Shown here in pieces: positions 26,294-34,994 of a stretch of 64,000 bases of DNA (position 1 is its first letter; each line of letters opens with the position of its first letter). This DNA is from Methylobacterium durans (GTDB taxonomy: Bacteria; Pseudomonadota; Alphaproteobacteria; Rhizobiales; Beijerinckiaceae): the NCBI RefSeq assembly GCF_003173715.1, contig NZ_CP029550.1, positions 1,116,001 through 1,180,000 of the forward strand. The letters are read 5' to 3'. A model generated the notes under the pieces. The model saw only the letters and a program-made list of their open reading frames with translations, searched no databases and had not been told where the DNA came from. The position numbers and the translations under genes were made by a program.

Positions 26294-27224
26294 CCCATAA
26301 GCCATCGGCATCTTCGCGGAGGTGCCGAAATGACGTTTCGCTTCATCGAGCAGCATGGAAGCATCTGGCCGGTGCGTCTCATGTGCCGCGTGCTCGGGGT
26401 CTCGGCCAGTGGGTATTATGCCTGGCGCTCCCGGCCTGAGAGCCGCCGCGCCCAGGAGAACCGTGCCTTGCTGGCGGACGTGCGACGCCTGCAGGAACAG
26501 CACAAGAGCCGCTACGGCTCACCGCGGATGCATGCCGCTCTGCGCGCGGAGGGACGCGGCGTCAGCCGAGGCCGCATCGAGCGGCTGATGCGCCGACACG
26601 GCATCCGGGCTCTGGCAGGCCGCCGCTATCGCCCGTGCACCACCGACAGCAATCATCCCCTGCCGCTCGCTCCCAACCTCCTGCAGCAGACCTTCGTGGC
26701 GGCAGCCCCCAACCGCGTCTGGCTAGCCGACATCACCTACCTGGCGACTGGCGAGGGCTGGCTCTACCTCGCGGCCGTGCTGGATCTGGCCACCCGCAAG
26801 CTCGTGGGATGGGCCATGCGCGAGCACATGCGCATCGAGTTGACCCTGGCCGCGTTGATGATGGCCACCCAGCGGCAACGGCCAGCTGCCGGGCTCATCT
26901 GTCATTCGGATCGCGGGAGCCAATACGCTGCGGCAGCTTACGGCGAGCAACTCGCCGTCGTAGGGGCGGTCGCCTCGATGAGCCGGACAGGATGCTGCTT
27001 CGACAATGCCCCGATGGAAAGCTTCTTCCACACACTCAAGGTCGAACTCGTCCATCAGCGCCGATGGGCAACCCGCGACGAGGCACGTCGCGACCTGTTC
27101 GCCTACATCGAGGGCTACTACAACCGACAGCGCCTCCACTCCGCCCTCGGCTACCGTACGCCTGAGCAAGCTGAGCAGCGCTGGGCAACGTAACCTCCGT
27201 GTCCACTGAAACAGGGGAGGATCA
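26294..27224 (+). mobile_element. IS3-family element (second type), 5' end missing
   Basis: Only the last codons of orfA (AIGIFAEVPK then TGA), the whole orfB and the right end remain. The right terminus is read as ...CACTGAAACAGGGGAGGATCA ending at 27224, whose complement begins TGATCCTCCCC, a form common for IS3 elements. The left part was lost at the IS110 junction. To the right, a truncated IS5-type transposase gene begins at once, showing that this IS3 had inserted into it. Confidence 0.75.
26330..27193 (+). CDS. IS3-family transposase OrfB (second type)
   Basis: A 287-residue integrase-core protein beginning MTFRFIEQHGSIWPVRLMCR, with the HTH_21 region (LGVSASGYYAWRSRP, RYGSPRMHAALRAEG) and an rve domain with DDE residues in VWLADITYL, ICHSDRGSQYAAAAY and the Glu of FDNAPMESFFHTLK. 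The end YYNRQRLHSALGYRTPEQ is typical. The start overlaps the stop of the orfA remnant (ATGA). Without orfA this copy cannot make the fused transposase and is probably inactive. Confidence 0.9.
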   Translation: MTFRFIEQHGSIWPVRLMCRVLGVSASGYYAWRSRPESRRAQENRALLADVRRLQEQHKSRYGSPRMHAALRAEGRGVSRGRIERLMRRHGIRALAGRRYRPCTTDSNHPLPLAPNLLQQTFVAAAPNRVWLADITYLATGEGWLYLAAVLDLATRKLVGWAMREHMRIELTLAALMMATQRQRPAAGLICHSDRGSQYAAAAYGEQLAVVGAVASMSRTGCCFDNAPMESFFHTLKVELVHQRRWATRDEARRDLFAYIEGYYNRQRLHSALGYRTPEQAEQRWAT

Positions 27225-27703
27225 AAGCTCTTCATCGAGGCCCAGGCCTCGATCAGCGTGCCATCGACACTGAAGTGGTCGCTGGACAGGAGCCGCTTCA
27301 CCCGGGGCTGGGCCAGCACGGCTGCCAGGAACTTGGCGGCGATCTCGCCGGCCAGCAGCCGGTCCCGGTTCTTGGTGAAGCTCGTATGATCCCAGGGCGG
27401 ATCGTCGACACCCAGCCCCACGAACCAGCGCAACAACAGGTCGAACTCCAGCCGCTCCATCAACTGCCGCTCCGAGCGGATCGAGTAGAATGCCTGCAGG
27501 AGCATCGCTCGCAGCAGCATCTCAGGCGGGATCGACGGACGACCTATCCGGGCCGCATAGAGCGCAGAGAAGTCCTGGTTCAGCGCTGCGAGCGCCACAT
27601 CCGTGAGCTGCCGGATCGCCCGCAGAGGATGGTCGCGCCGCACCCGCGCCTCCAGGTCCACATACGAGAACAAGGTCCCCGACCGCTGATCCGAGCCGCG
27701 CAT
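27225..27703 (-). pseudogene. IS5-family transposase, N-terminal half only
   Basis: From 27703 the frame encodes about 159 residues of an IS5-type transposase (SGTLFSYVDLEARVRRDHPL, GRPSIPPEMLLRAMLLQAFY, LLSSDHFSVDGTLIEAWASM with the first catalytic Asp) and is then cut by the IS3 end after WASMKS. The DDE C-terminal half is absent. At 27760-27780 the sequence GGACTTCCTCAACAGCCTG looks like the terminal repeat of this IS5 element, so its 5' side is retained. Confidence 0.85.
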
Positions 27704-27784
27704 CCACCTGCCCCAAGCGTTACCGGGAAGGAGTGAATCATGCCCAGCTCGGCCACGCCACGGACTTCCTCAACAGCCTGCTAG

Positions 27785-29262
27785 TACTACTGTGTCACAA
27801 ACGAGCGATGGCAGCAGGGACATCGGTGAAGGGACAGGACCAGTGCACGCGCCAGTCTCAAGCGCAGGCTCTTGATGGAATCAGGCACGTGACGCTCTGG
27901 CCGGATCGGGGGCGCCGCGGGGTCTGTAACCGGCGGGTAGGACAGGGGTTTGGCGCCTGGTGATCTTCGGTCCTGAGGGGGGAAACCGGCCTCGCTCGGA
28001 GACCAAGAACCCGTACGCCGCGATGCACAAGCTGGCGTGATGATGGAAGCCGCGCCAGCTCCGCCCCTCGTAATGGCCGAGCCCGATCTCCTGCTTCAGC
28101 TCTTGATAGTCCCGCTCGATGCGCCAGCGCAGTTTGGTCTGGCTGACGAGCTCGGCCAGGGACGTCTCGGGCGGCAGGCTCGAGAGCCAATACTTCGTCG
28201 GCGCGGCCTCGCCCTGCGGCCACTCGATCAGGACCCACTCCTCGGCACGAGGCTCGTGTCGCAGCTCATCGCGATGCGCCGGGCGCGCCCGCACCGCCGC
28301 AAAGCGCGACGCCAACATCCCGTTCGGGCCCGCACGCCACCTGACCTGCTGCCAAGCCGCCTCCGGCAGAGACCGGGCCAGCTTCTCGGCCGAGAGCGGC
28401 TTTTGATCGGGGCTGCGCCGCACCCGGGTCGGTGGCCTGCCGCGCCCGCTCCACGCTTTGGGCGGCAAAGGAGCTGTTCCGGGTGGCCACAGGCTGGTCG
28501 AGGAGGAGATGCCGAGACTGTAGCGCAGACCCAACTCCGTCAGGGCCGTGCGGAAGGCTGTGTCGATCCCGTATCCGGCATCGGCCAGCACGAGACCGGG
28601 CGGCACCTGTTCGGCCTGGGCGGCACGGATCTGATCCAGCGCGATCTCCGGCTTGGTCTGGAAGAAGATCGCCTCGGGCACGCCAGCCTTCGTGCGCCGC
28701 TCGGGATCCTGGGCCCAGGCTTCGGGCAGGTAGAGGCGGTAGGCGATCGGCAGGCTGGCCTGCGCGTTGGCCAGCGAGAGCGTCACGGCGACTTGGCAGT
28801 TCTCCTGTTTGCCGATCTGCCCGCAGTATTGCCGCCACACCCCGACCGAGTGCCGGCCCTTCTTGGGAAAGCCCGTGTCATCGACGATCCAGGCCTGGAT
28901 CGGGCCTTGGCTCTCGATCATCGGCAGCACCGCGGCGCGGACCCGGGCCAACAAAGCGGCGTCTGACCAGTCGCCCTTGGCCACGAAATGGTGCAGCGCC
29001 TGATGGGTGGCCTGAACCCGAGCCGGTGCGATCCGGGCCGCCATGGGCTCGATGCTCTTGCGCGCGCCCGGCAAGAGCAGACCGGTGCAGTAAGCCTTCA
29101 GCGGCGCGACCCGATCAGCATGGCCGAGGACGTCCGAGAGGGTGTCGACATAGGCCGCAAAGCGCGGCTGGTCGGCCAACGGAGTGTTCAGGGCATCCAT
29201 GCCGCGCTCCTGCACGAGATCGGATCACCCCTCATACACCCCATTCTTGTGACACAGTAGTA
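27785..29262 (-). mobile_element. IS701-family element, complete
   Basis: Perfect inverted ends TACTACTGTGTCACAA (from 27785) and TTGTGACACAGTAGTA (to 29262) flank the transposase, and both are bordered by the tetranucleotide CTAG (27781-27784 and 29263-29266), the target duplication expected for this family. The element sits directly against the IS5 terminal sequence, so it probably inserted at the tip of that older IS. Exact ends plus an intact transposase suggest recent insertion. Confidence 0.93.
27881..29200 (-). CDS. IS701-family DDE transposase
   Basis: A 439-residue transposase starting MDALNTPLADQPRF with GGAG upstream. It shows the family's catalytic segments QAWIVDDTGFPKKGRHSVG, GLVLADAGYGIDTAFR and, near the C terminus, LRWRIERDYQELKQEIGLGHYEGRSW, which carries the catalytic Glu. 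Length is normal and no frame disruption is seen, so the enzyme should be functional. Confidence 0.94.
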   Translation of the reverse strand: MDALNTPLADQPRFAAYVDTLSDVLGHADRVAPLKAYCTGLLLPGARKSIEPMAARIAPARVQATHQALHHFVAKGDWSDAALLARVRAAVLPMIESQGPIQAWIVDDTGFPKKGRHSVGVWRQYCGQIGKQENCQVAVTLSLANAQASLPIAYRLYLPEAWAQDPERRTKAGVPEAIFFQTKPEIALDQIRAAQAEQVPPGLVLADAGYGIDTAFRTALTELGLRYSLGISSSTSLWPPGTAPLPPKAWSGRGRPPTRVRRSPDQKPLSAEKLARSLPEAAWQQVRWRAGPNGMLASRFAAVRARPAHRDELRHEPRAEEWVLIEWPQGEAAPTKYWLSSLPPETSLAELVSQTKLRWRIERDYQELKQEIGLGHYEGRSWRGFHHHASLCIAAYGFLVSERGRFPPSGPKITRRQTPVLPAGYRPRGAPDPARASRA

Positions 29263-29336
29263 CTAGTGCACAGCCCGCCCGCCTCGCCGCGGCTTTTCTT
29301 CGTGATAGGCGACGGATGAGGTGCGGTCTTCGCAGC

Positions 29337-30401
29337 TCAATCCGCACCGAATCCACCCGAGATGACGCGCTCGCCGAGTTTTCGGTCCACCATCCGGACC
29401 GTCCGGTCAATTTCGGCGTCAGGCGCGCCGAGCTGGTGCGAGATCAGCTTCACCAGCACGTCAACCCGCTCGATGAAGGGCGCCCCGCTCGCCACCGCCC
29501 GCGCCGCCGACGAGGGGTTGAGCAGGCTCTCGGCCGCCTTGGCGTACTTCTCGAAGGGCACCTGGTCCTTCGGGTCGGCGCCGAGCCGCTGGGCGATGGC
29601 GTCCACGTGCTCGTAGATCGCGCGGGACCGCGCTAGATCGCTATGCACTGCGTCGCGGATCGATTGCGGCTCCTCCGGTGTGACGCAGCGGTAGTTGCCT
29701 GTCAGCAGCATCGACCACTTCGCCAGCGGCACAAACAGCGAGTCGAACACCTTGAGCTTCACCGGCACGTCCTGCCCGTCGAGGCGCACCGCGTCGATGT
29801 CCGCCTCCAACTCGCGGAGCAGCTGGTTGTGCGCCTCGTCGGCGAACGCCGCCGCCTTGAAGTTCGTCGGCAGCCCGACGTGGAGAACATTCGCACCCTC
29901 ACCTGCCGGGCGGTAGGCCTGCGGATCGGGCGAGCAGAGCGTGACCAGCCCTGGCTCGAACCGATCCCAGACGCCGGCATTGGTGTAGGCAAACTCCAAG
30001 TCCATGTTGGCGAGCGCCGGGATGCGCCTGAGATACGGAAGGGGCGGCATGTTCATGAGTGAGAGACAAGGCCGCTTCGCCTCAGAAATCTTGATCATCA
30101 GGAGACGGATCGAATAGTCATTGTATTGCGGCTCCTGCATGGCGAGCCCAACCAAGTCATATCGGGAGACGTCGACGTCTTCGGGCGGCGTCGCGTCCAA
30201 GGTGCCAGGCAGATCACGCGAAAATATTGCTCGGTGGCCCGCTTCATCGCGCAGCTTGATGCGGACCTCGGTGCCCTCGCGGTTGATCAGGTCAGCCGTC
30301 TTCCTGCGGCAGACGAGGGTCACGTTGTGACCAGCCATCAGCAGCTTCGTGCCGAGCAGCGAGCCGTACGAGGCTCCAAGGATCAGAATATTGCGTGGCA
30401 T
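29337..30401 (-). CDS. Ketopantoate reductase (ApbA/PanE)-like protein
   Basis: The 354-residue protein begins with a Rossmann motif (ILILGASYGSLLGTKLLMAG, then HNVTLVCRRKTADLI), typical of the NADP-binding domain of 2-dehydropantoate 2-reductases. The C-terminal two thirds do not show the usual ketopantoate reductase Lys/Glu segments clearly, and the glycine pattern is GxxxGS rather than GxGxxG, so it may use another 2-oxoacid or be a divergent relative. It is the first cargo gene after the IS pile and has no clear operon partner. Function in CoA synthesis is uncertain. Confidence 0.7.
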   Translation of the reverse strand: MPRNILILGASYGSLLGTKLLMAGHNVTLVCRRKTADLINREGTEVRIKLRDEAGHRAIFSRDLPGTLDATPPEDVDVSRYDLVGLAMQEPQYNDYSIRLLMIKISEAKRPCLSLMNMPPLPYLRRIPALANMDLEFAYTNAGVWDRFEPGLVTLCSPDPQAYRPAGEGANVLHVGLPTNFKAAAFADEAHNQLLRELEADIDAVRLDGQDVPVKLKVFDSLFVPLAKWSMLLTGNYRCVTPEEPQSIRDAVHSDLARSRAIYEHVDAIAQRLGADPKDQVPFEKYAKAAESLLNPSSAARAVASGAPFIERVDVLVKLISHQLGAPDAEIDRTVRMVDRKLGERVISGGFGAD

Positions 30402-30627
30402 GCGCTTCTTCCCAAAATTTGTAGTGTTATTTCCACGAACGTAGCGATGTTCGACTCCTCAGCCTCAAGGCACGCTGGGCCTTCCACGTCCGGATTACAG
30501 CACGCAGCCAGGCCGTCTGCCCACCGCACTTTCAGCCGTAACAAGGGGCCGGATCTCACCTTCAGCCCGCCTGGCCCTCTCCATCGCCGCGCTGGGATGG
30601 GTCGGCACAGCTCCCGGATGATTGGCA

Positions 30628-31638
30628 TTATCGCCTGCGGCGTGGCCCGGTGGAGGCTGGGGTGTTGCCGCGGTTCTCGTTGAGGAGCTTGCGCCAGCGG
30701 GTCAGGCGCTCAGGGTCCAGCGTTCCGCCAGAGACGGCGGCCTGCACGGCGCAGCCGGGTTCGTGGGCGTGGGTGCAGTCGCGGAACCGGCACAGGGGCG
30801 CGAGCTCAGTGATCTCGGCAAACAGGGTCTCGATGCCTTGCGCGGCGTCGCTGACGTGCAGCGTTCGCATTCCCGGCGTGTCGATGACCCAGCCGCCGCC
30901 AGCAATGGCGTGCAGGGAGCGGGATGTCGTGGTGTGGCGGCCCTTGGCGTCGTGCTCGCGAATGCGTCCCGTCTCCTGAGGCACATTCTGGTCCGGACCA
31001 GCCAGCGTGTTGACCAGGGTCGATTTGCCGACACCGGAGGAGCCGACCAGCGCCACGGTTTGCCCCACGCCGCACCACCGGGCCAAGGCACTCACGGCCT
31101 CGGGCAGGCGAGGATTGATGGTCAGCACGGCGAGCCCGCGCTGCAACTGGGCAGCCTGGCGCTGATAAGCCCCCACATCGACCGCAGTGTCGGCTTTGGT
31201 GAGCAGGATCACCGGATTGGTGCCGCCCTGATTGGCCAGTGCCAGATAGCGCTCCAGCCGGGCGGGGTTGAATTCGGCGTTGCAGGAGGTGACGACGAAC
31301 AGGGTGTCGACGTTGGCCGCGGCGATCTGAAGGGGCCTGCTGCCTTCGGTACGCCGCGCCAGCACCGTCCTGCGGGTGAGGCGGCGGTGAAGCGTTTGGG
31401 TCTGGGGATCGACTAGCACCCAATCGCCCACAGCGTAATCGCCGGTGTTGGTGTGAGCCGGAAGTGTCAGCTTGACAGGCCCAGTGAGAGACAAGGCGGT
31501 CAGGCGGGAGCGGTGAACCGCAGCGATCCGCATCGGGGCGAGATCGGCCTCGTTGCGCTCACGCTGGTCCTCAAAAAAGTCGGACCAACCCAGGCTTGCA
31601 GGCGATACGGGATGAAGGAAGTCGGGATGACCGGTCAC
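30628..31638 (-). CDS. rsgA: Ribosome small subunit-dependent GTPase A
   Basis: RsgA is a circularly permuted GTPase that acts in late 30S subunit maturation. The 336-residue protein has an OB-fold region (residues about 40-105) and the permuted G motifs in the order G4 LLTKAD, G1 GSSGVGKSTLVN and G3 DTPGMR. A C-terminal zinc module follows (CRFRDCTHAHEPGC, with its Cys-Cys-His-Cys set). It starts with GTG and no strong ribosome binding site is visible. The gene is normally single-copy core, so its presence in an IS-rich region suggests an extra copy or a xenolog. Confidence 0.93.
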   Translation of the reverse strand: MTGHPDFLHPVSPASLGWSDFFEDQRERNEADLAPMRIAAVHRSRLTALSLTGPVKLTLPAHTNTGDYAVGDWVLVDPQTQTLHRRLTRRTVLARRTEGSRPLQIAAANVDTLFVVTSCNAEFNPARLERYLALANQGGTNPVILLTKADTAVDVGAYQRQAAQLQRGLAVLTINPRLPEAVSALARWCGVGQTVALVGSSGVGKSTLVNTLAGPDQNVPQETGRIREHDAKGRHTTTSRSLHAIAGGGWVIDTPGMRTLHVSDAAQGIETLFAEITELAPLCRFRDCTHAHEPGCAVQAAVSGGTLDPERLTRWRKLLNENRGNTPASTGPRRRR

Positions 31639-32126
31639 CGATTTGCCTATGACACGCTGTCACGCCCATGGCCAGCACCCTGCATTCTGGCGTGCTCTCG
31701 CCCCTGAAGCAGCAATGCAGAGCGTTCGGTGCTGTTGACCTAGATGCTTCCTCACAAGCGTCCCGCGCCCCTCACGAAGGCAGAGCATGTCTTCCGAAAG
31801 ACAGATGCAGCTACGGACCCGCTCGCTATTCCAGCCATCAGAATTCTCGCGCAAGGGCCTCTCGGGCTTGCCATGCCGGGTGTTCCGCGGGGAAAGGCAA
31901 GGCACAGATGTTCGATTGGCAACCCGAATGCCGCAGACAGCTGCTGCAGAAGCAGGACTTTGTGTCGGCCGACGCCCGAACTTTGCGTCAAACTGGGCAG
32001 TCGCCTCTTTATCCCTGAAGCGGAACATCGGGCGGATCCTTCAGATCAGCCTGGAACTCGGCGCCACTTGAACCGGGGCGGAACGGTCCCAGGTTCCACG
32101 ATGCGCCCCCAGCCAGCGCGGACCAT
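31639..32126. other. Gene-poor stretch
   Basis: About 490 bp between rsgA and the small secreted-protein gene. Several frames are open for 80-120 codons on both strands, but they have no ribosome binding site, odd codon usage and no family resemblance. I see no RNA gene or IS fragment. It may be decayed DNA plus the rsgA promoter. Confidence 0.4.
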
Positions 32127-32522
32127 TCACGGTACCTGCGCAGCCACGATCGAACGCCGGCTCGCAGCCCAGCGTCCGGAACAAAGAGCGGAGACCTTCC
32201 ACGTGCCGGAACCGGATCGCACCTGAAGGCGACCGAGCACAGAACCATTCATCGAGCCCTGCGAGACATTCAGGCCGACGGTTCCATCAGCACCGACGCG
32301 ACCGGACATCCGCGTTGCCTCGTCTGAGGCCGAGAGGAGACGAACCTGTCCCTCCTGTACGACGACCGAGTAGGTGTGGCGTCCATCGCAGAAGCCGCTC
32401 TCGGTCACGAGCTCGACCCTCCAAGTCCCGTTGTACGACGCCGCGTCCGCTGCACGTGCAGGTAGGAACGCTGCCAGTGACAGGCTCGACGCAAGCGCGA
32501 GCACAGCAGAGACCTTCAACAT
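32127..32522 (-). CDS. Small secreted hypothetical protein
   Basis: A 131-residue protein with a clear signal peptide (LKVSAVLALASSLSLAAFLPARA, cleaved near ARAADA). The mature part is short strands (YNGTWRVELVTESGFCDGRH, TYSVVVQEGQVRLL, VGLNVSQGSMNGSVLGRLQV) with two Cys residues that could form a disulfide in the periplasm. Proteins of this size and layout occur widely in Rhizobiales but have no defined role. The gene stands alone. Confidence 0.65.
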   Translation of the reverse strand: MLKVSAVLALASSLSLAAFLPARAADAASYNGTWRVELVTESGFCDGRHTYSVVVQEGQVRLLSASDEATRMSGRVGADGTVGLNVSQGSMNGSVLGRLQVRSGSGTWKVSALCSGRWAASRRSIVAAQVP

Positions 32523-33007
32523 GCGGGATCTTTCAGGGCAAGATGAAGGGCCACCGGCACGGTCGTGCGGCGGCCCAAGATGGAGAGAGCGTGAAAACGC
32601 GCCCTAATTGTCATTGTGGGGTAAACACAAGATGGTAGCTCGAAATACGAAATGCAAGTCTCTACCACCTGAAAAACATGCGACGTGCAAAATCTACGAC
32701 ACTCACAAGGCCGATAAGCTTGTCCGCACTCTTCCAGCAGAGACTGAGACTGGTCAATGACCTTCTGGAGGTGTGCTTAGTTTTGGCATCAGGAGCGCCT
32801 CAGCGGCCTGTAATGGGGCCGTCGCTTGCACCACCATGTTTCGGAGCGGATGAGGGAGCGCAGCTTCTCGTAGCGCCCTTCCATCAACGCCCTGCGGACG
32901 TGCGATTTCCATCCCCCGCCGTCATATCGCGCGGTCCGCTGTTCCGTCCCGCCGAGTGGGCGACCAAGTTCGGCGTCGATTCTGCCGCGGTCTGACCACA
33001 GCGACCC
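32523..33007. other. Gene-poor stretch
   Basis: About 485 bp without a gene I can support. The first part must carry the promoter of the secreted-protein gene at 32522. Frames open on the plus strand around 32678-32995 lack a ribosome binding site and show no motif. Confidence 0.4.
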
Positions 33008-34012
33008 CTACTTGGCGAGGAATGTCTTGTTCATGGTGAGAGTGGCGATGACGCCGGCCGGGTCCCATTCGCGAGTGATGGACCCGTCCAGCTGATGGGT
33101 CATCGCCCGGTTCAGCAACTTGCTGCCGTATCCCCCAGGGCCGGTCGGGCGAGTGACGGGCGGCCCGCCTCTTTCCGTCCATGCGATGACCACCACGTCC
33201 TCTTGCTCCGAGGACGACACGTCGAGGGTGCCCGTGGGAACCGAGAGAGCGCCATACTTGAGCGAGTTGGTCGCCAGTTCGTGCACGACCAGCGCCAGTG
33301 TCGTCGCGGCTGCCTCACCTACCCCCATCCTCGGCACCGAGACACGGATGCGTCCGCTGAAGGCACCCATGTCGTCGTAGGGAGCCAGAAGGATCGCGAT
33401 CAGGTCGCCGAGCAAAGCCGCCTTGCCCTCGTTGCCGGGGAGTGGGCGGACAAGGTCGTGCGCGCGTCCGAGCGCTGTGAGCCGTTGGGTGAGCTCGCGA
33501 GCCATGTCGACCGTGGTGGAGGTGGAGCGGGAGGTGATGGCGGTCAGGCCGCTGGCGATGGCGAGCAGGTTCTTGACGCGGTGGCTCATCTCGCCGGCGA
33601 GCAGCTCGTGTCCCTCCTCCGCCTGCTTGCGTCCGGTCACGTCGAGGAAGATCCCGAACATGACCCGTCCGACGATGCCTTGGTCGTCGCCGCGGCCCCG
33701 CGCGGAGATCCACTTCACCAGATCGCCATGCAGGATGCGGAAGTCGATCTCATAATCGCCCAGGATAGCGCGGGTCGCCGCGAAGGCGCCCCGGACGCGG
33801 TCACGGTCGGCTGGATGGATGCGCGAGGACAGGTCCTCGAAGGTGATGGATGCGCTCTTTGGCAGGCCCCAGAGGACGAACGCTCGCTCGTCCATGGTGA
33901 ACGCGTCGTTGTCCACGTTCCACGACCACAGGGCTACTCCCGCCGCGTCGATCGCGAGGCGTAGGTGTCGCTCTCCCCAAGCGGGCGATGACGCAGACTG
34001 GGCTTCTAACAT
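33008..34012 (-). CDS. HWE-family sensor histidine kinase with PAS domain
   Basis: A soluble 334-residue kinase. Residues about 20-130 form a PAS_3-type sensor (LRLAIDAAGVALWSWNVDND ... DVTGRKQAEEGH). The HWE kinase core follows: the H-box GEMSHRVKNLLAIASGL with the phospho-acceptor His, the N-box VVHELATNSLKYGAL, and the WTERGGPPV segment that gives the family its W-E name. No membrane helix, so it senses a cytosolic cue. HWE kinases control general stress and light responses in alphaproteobacteria. No response regulator is adjacent. Its 5' end overlaps an IS66 fragment, which suggests that its original upstream region was replaced. Confidence 0.9.
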   Translation of the reverse strand: MLEAQSASSPAWGERHLRLAIDAAGVALWSWNVDNDAFTMDERAFVLWGLPKSASITFEDLSSRIHPADRDRVRGAFAATRAILGDYEIDFRILHGDLVKWISARGRGDDQGIVGRVMFGIFLDVTGRKQAEEGHELLAGEMSHRVKNLLAIASGLTAITSRSTSTTVDMARELTQRLTALGRAHDLVRPLPGNEGKAALLGDLIAILLAPYDDMGAFSGRIRVSVPRMGVGEAAATTLALVVHELATNSLKYGALSVPTGTLDVSSSEQEDVVVIAWTERGGPPVTRPTGPGGYGSKLLNRAMTHQLDGSITREWDPAGVIATLTMNKTFLAK

Positions 34013-34143
34013 GAGAATTCCATGAACCTCATTCGGCGCACCTTCTCCTGCGTGGTCCAGTGCCGCCGGCGCTGGACGGAGGTGATCACCTCGACGCGCT
34101 CGGCGCGGGGCGGGTCGTTAAAACTCACCATGGGGTCGGTCAT
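34006..34143 (-). pseudogene. IS66-family accessory protein TnpA, N-terminal fragment
   Basis: The 45-codon frame starting at ATG 34143 encodes MVSFNDPPRAERVEVITSVQ followed by RRRHWTTQEKVR, the start of IS66 TnpA proteins, and then breaks into unrelated residues ending FMEFSC. The helix-turn-helix that should follow is missing. The breakpoint lies about 25 bases before the start codon of the histidine kinase. Confidence 0.75.
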
Positions 34144-34167
34144 AGGCACACACTTCCACAAGCGTGA

Positions 34168-34395
34168 GCCCCGGTCCGGTCATTCACGGGGCTACCTCAC
34201 ACAGGCGCTCGCTCGCACCAAGGCCCACCGCTCGAGCGCAAGCTGGAAACGGCCCCTCGCGATCACGGCACCACCTTCCACGTCGGTGCCAACCTCGCCG
34301 CCTTCTGTCAGCGCTGCCACACGTTGCACGACCGATCCGAACATCAGCGGCGACAATGGCGCACGCTGTTTCAGAGGAGGGCTCTCGGCAGTTAA
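34168..34395 (+). pseudogene. Fragment of an HNH-like/CxxCH protein upstream of pqqA
   Basis: The open frame encodes a C-terminal piece with VGANLAAFCQRCHTLHDRSE followed by HQRRQWRTLFQRRALGS, resembling the end of small HNH-type proteins (C-x-x-C-H then LHD). It has no start codon of its own and no upstream half, so it is probably a remnant. A related fragment (FCHRCHMLRDLPDHH) precedes the second, inverted pqqA at 36420-36533. Confidence 0.45.
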
Positions 34396-34572
34396 TTCCG
34401 AGGTTCATACCGACTAGCTCTGGCGTAAAAAGAAATCTAAGGGAAATCTTCGCTCCACAAACATGCGCGCTTGATTTGTTTTTAGGATCGGCGCATACAA
34501 GAAATATAGAGGTGGCGCCGCCACTTCGCTTTCTTATAATCTTCTCATGAAGATAAAACAAGGAGAAACACT

Positions 34573-34662
34573 ATGGCTTGGTCTGCCCCCGTCGTTCAGG
34601 AAGTTTGTGTCGGCATGGAAGTCACCAGCTACGAGTCGGCTGAGATCGACACCTTCCACTAA
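34573..34662 (+). CDS. pqqA: PqqA, precursor peptide of pyrroloquinoline quinone
   Basis: The 29-residue peptide has the family core GMEVTSYESAEIDTFH; Glu16 and Tyr20 occupy the positions that PqqE cross-links to build PQQ in known systems. An AGGAGA lies 7 bases before the ATG, and a strong terminator follows 43 bases after the stop. The gene is too short for routine gene finding. No pqqB, C, D, E or F gene is present in the window, so this is an orphan precursor that would depend on modification enzymes encoded elsewhere. The stretch upstream is A/T-rich (CTTATAATCTTCTCATG), plausible as a promoter region. Confidence 0.92.
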   Translation: MAWSAPVVQEVCVGMEVTSYESAEIDTFH

Positions 34663-34704
34663 GCAGCCACTCGGGCGTTCGCGCTTCACAACTCTGATAC
34701 TTGA

Positions 34705-34727
34705 GAGCCGCCTGAGGGCGGCTTTTC
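34705..34727 (+). terminator. Rho-independent terminator after pqqA
   Basis: A perfect 7-bp stem AGCCGCC/GGCGGCT with a TGAG loop is followed by TTTTCTCG. It lies 43-65 bases after the pqqA stop, so pqqA is transcribed as a short single-gene RNA. Confidence 0.9.
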
Positions 34728-34994
34728 TCGTTTCGACCAGGACGGCCTGCAGAATGGTGAACTGCGCCTAACCCTGTCGACCATGCCTGTGACGCGGCGA
34801 TGCGCGCGAGGCCGAATACGCTCGTGGACAACACGAACCCCTAGGCCCAGTCCTCCCCCGGATTGCGACGGCAGACACCGCGAGTGTGCCTCTCGATCTC
34901 TGCCAGTGCGGCGTCGAGGGAGTGACCTTGACCTGACCGGCTGGCTTTGGACCGGGCTGATTGCGAGGATCAGCCAGGATCGGAGGAGCTGGAA

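Noticed and set aside
31660..32028. Open frames on both strands after rsgA (about 120 codons)
   Set aside because: No ribosome binding site, unusual residues, no family resemblance, and both strands equally open.
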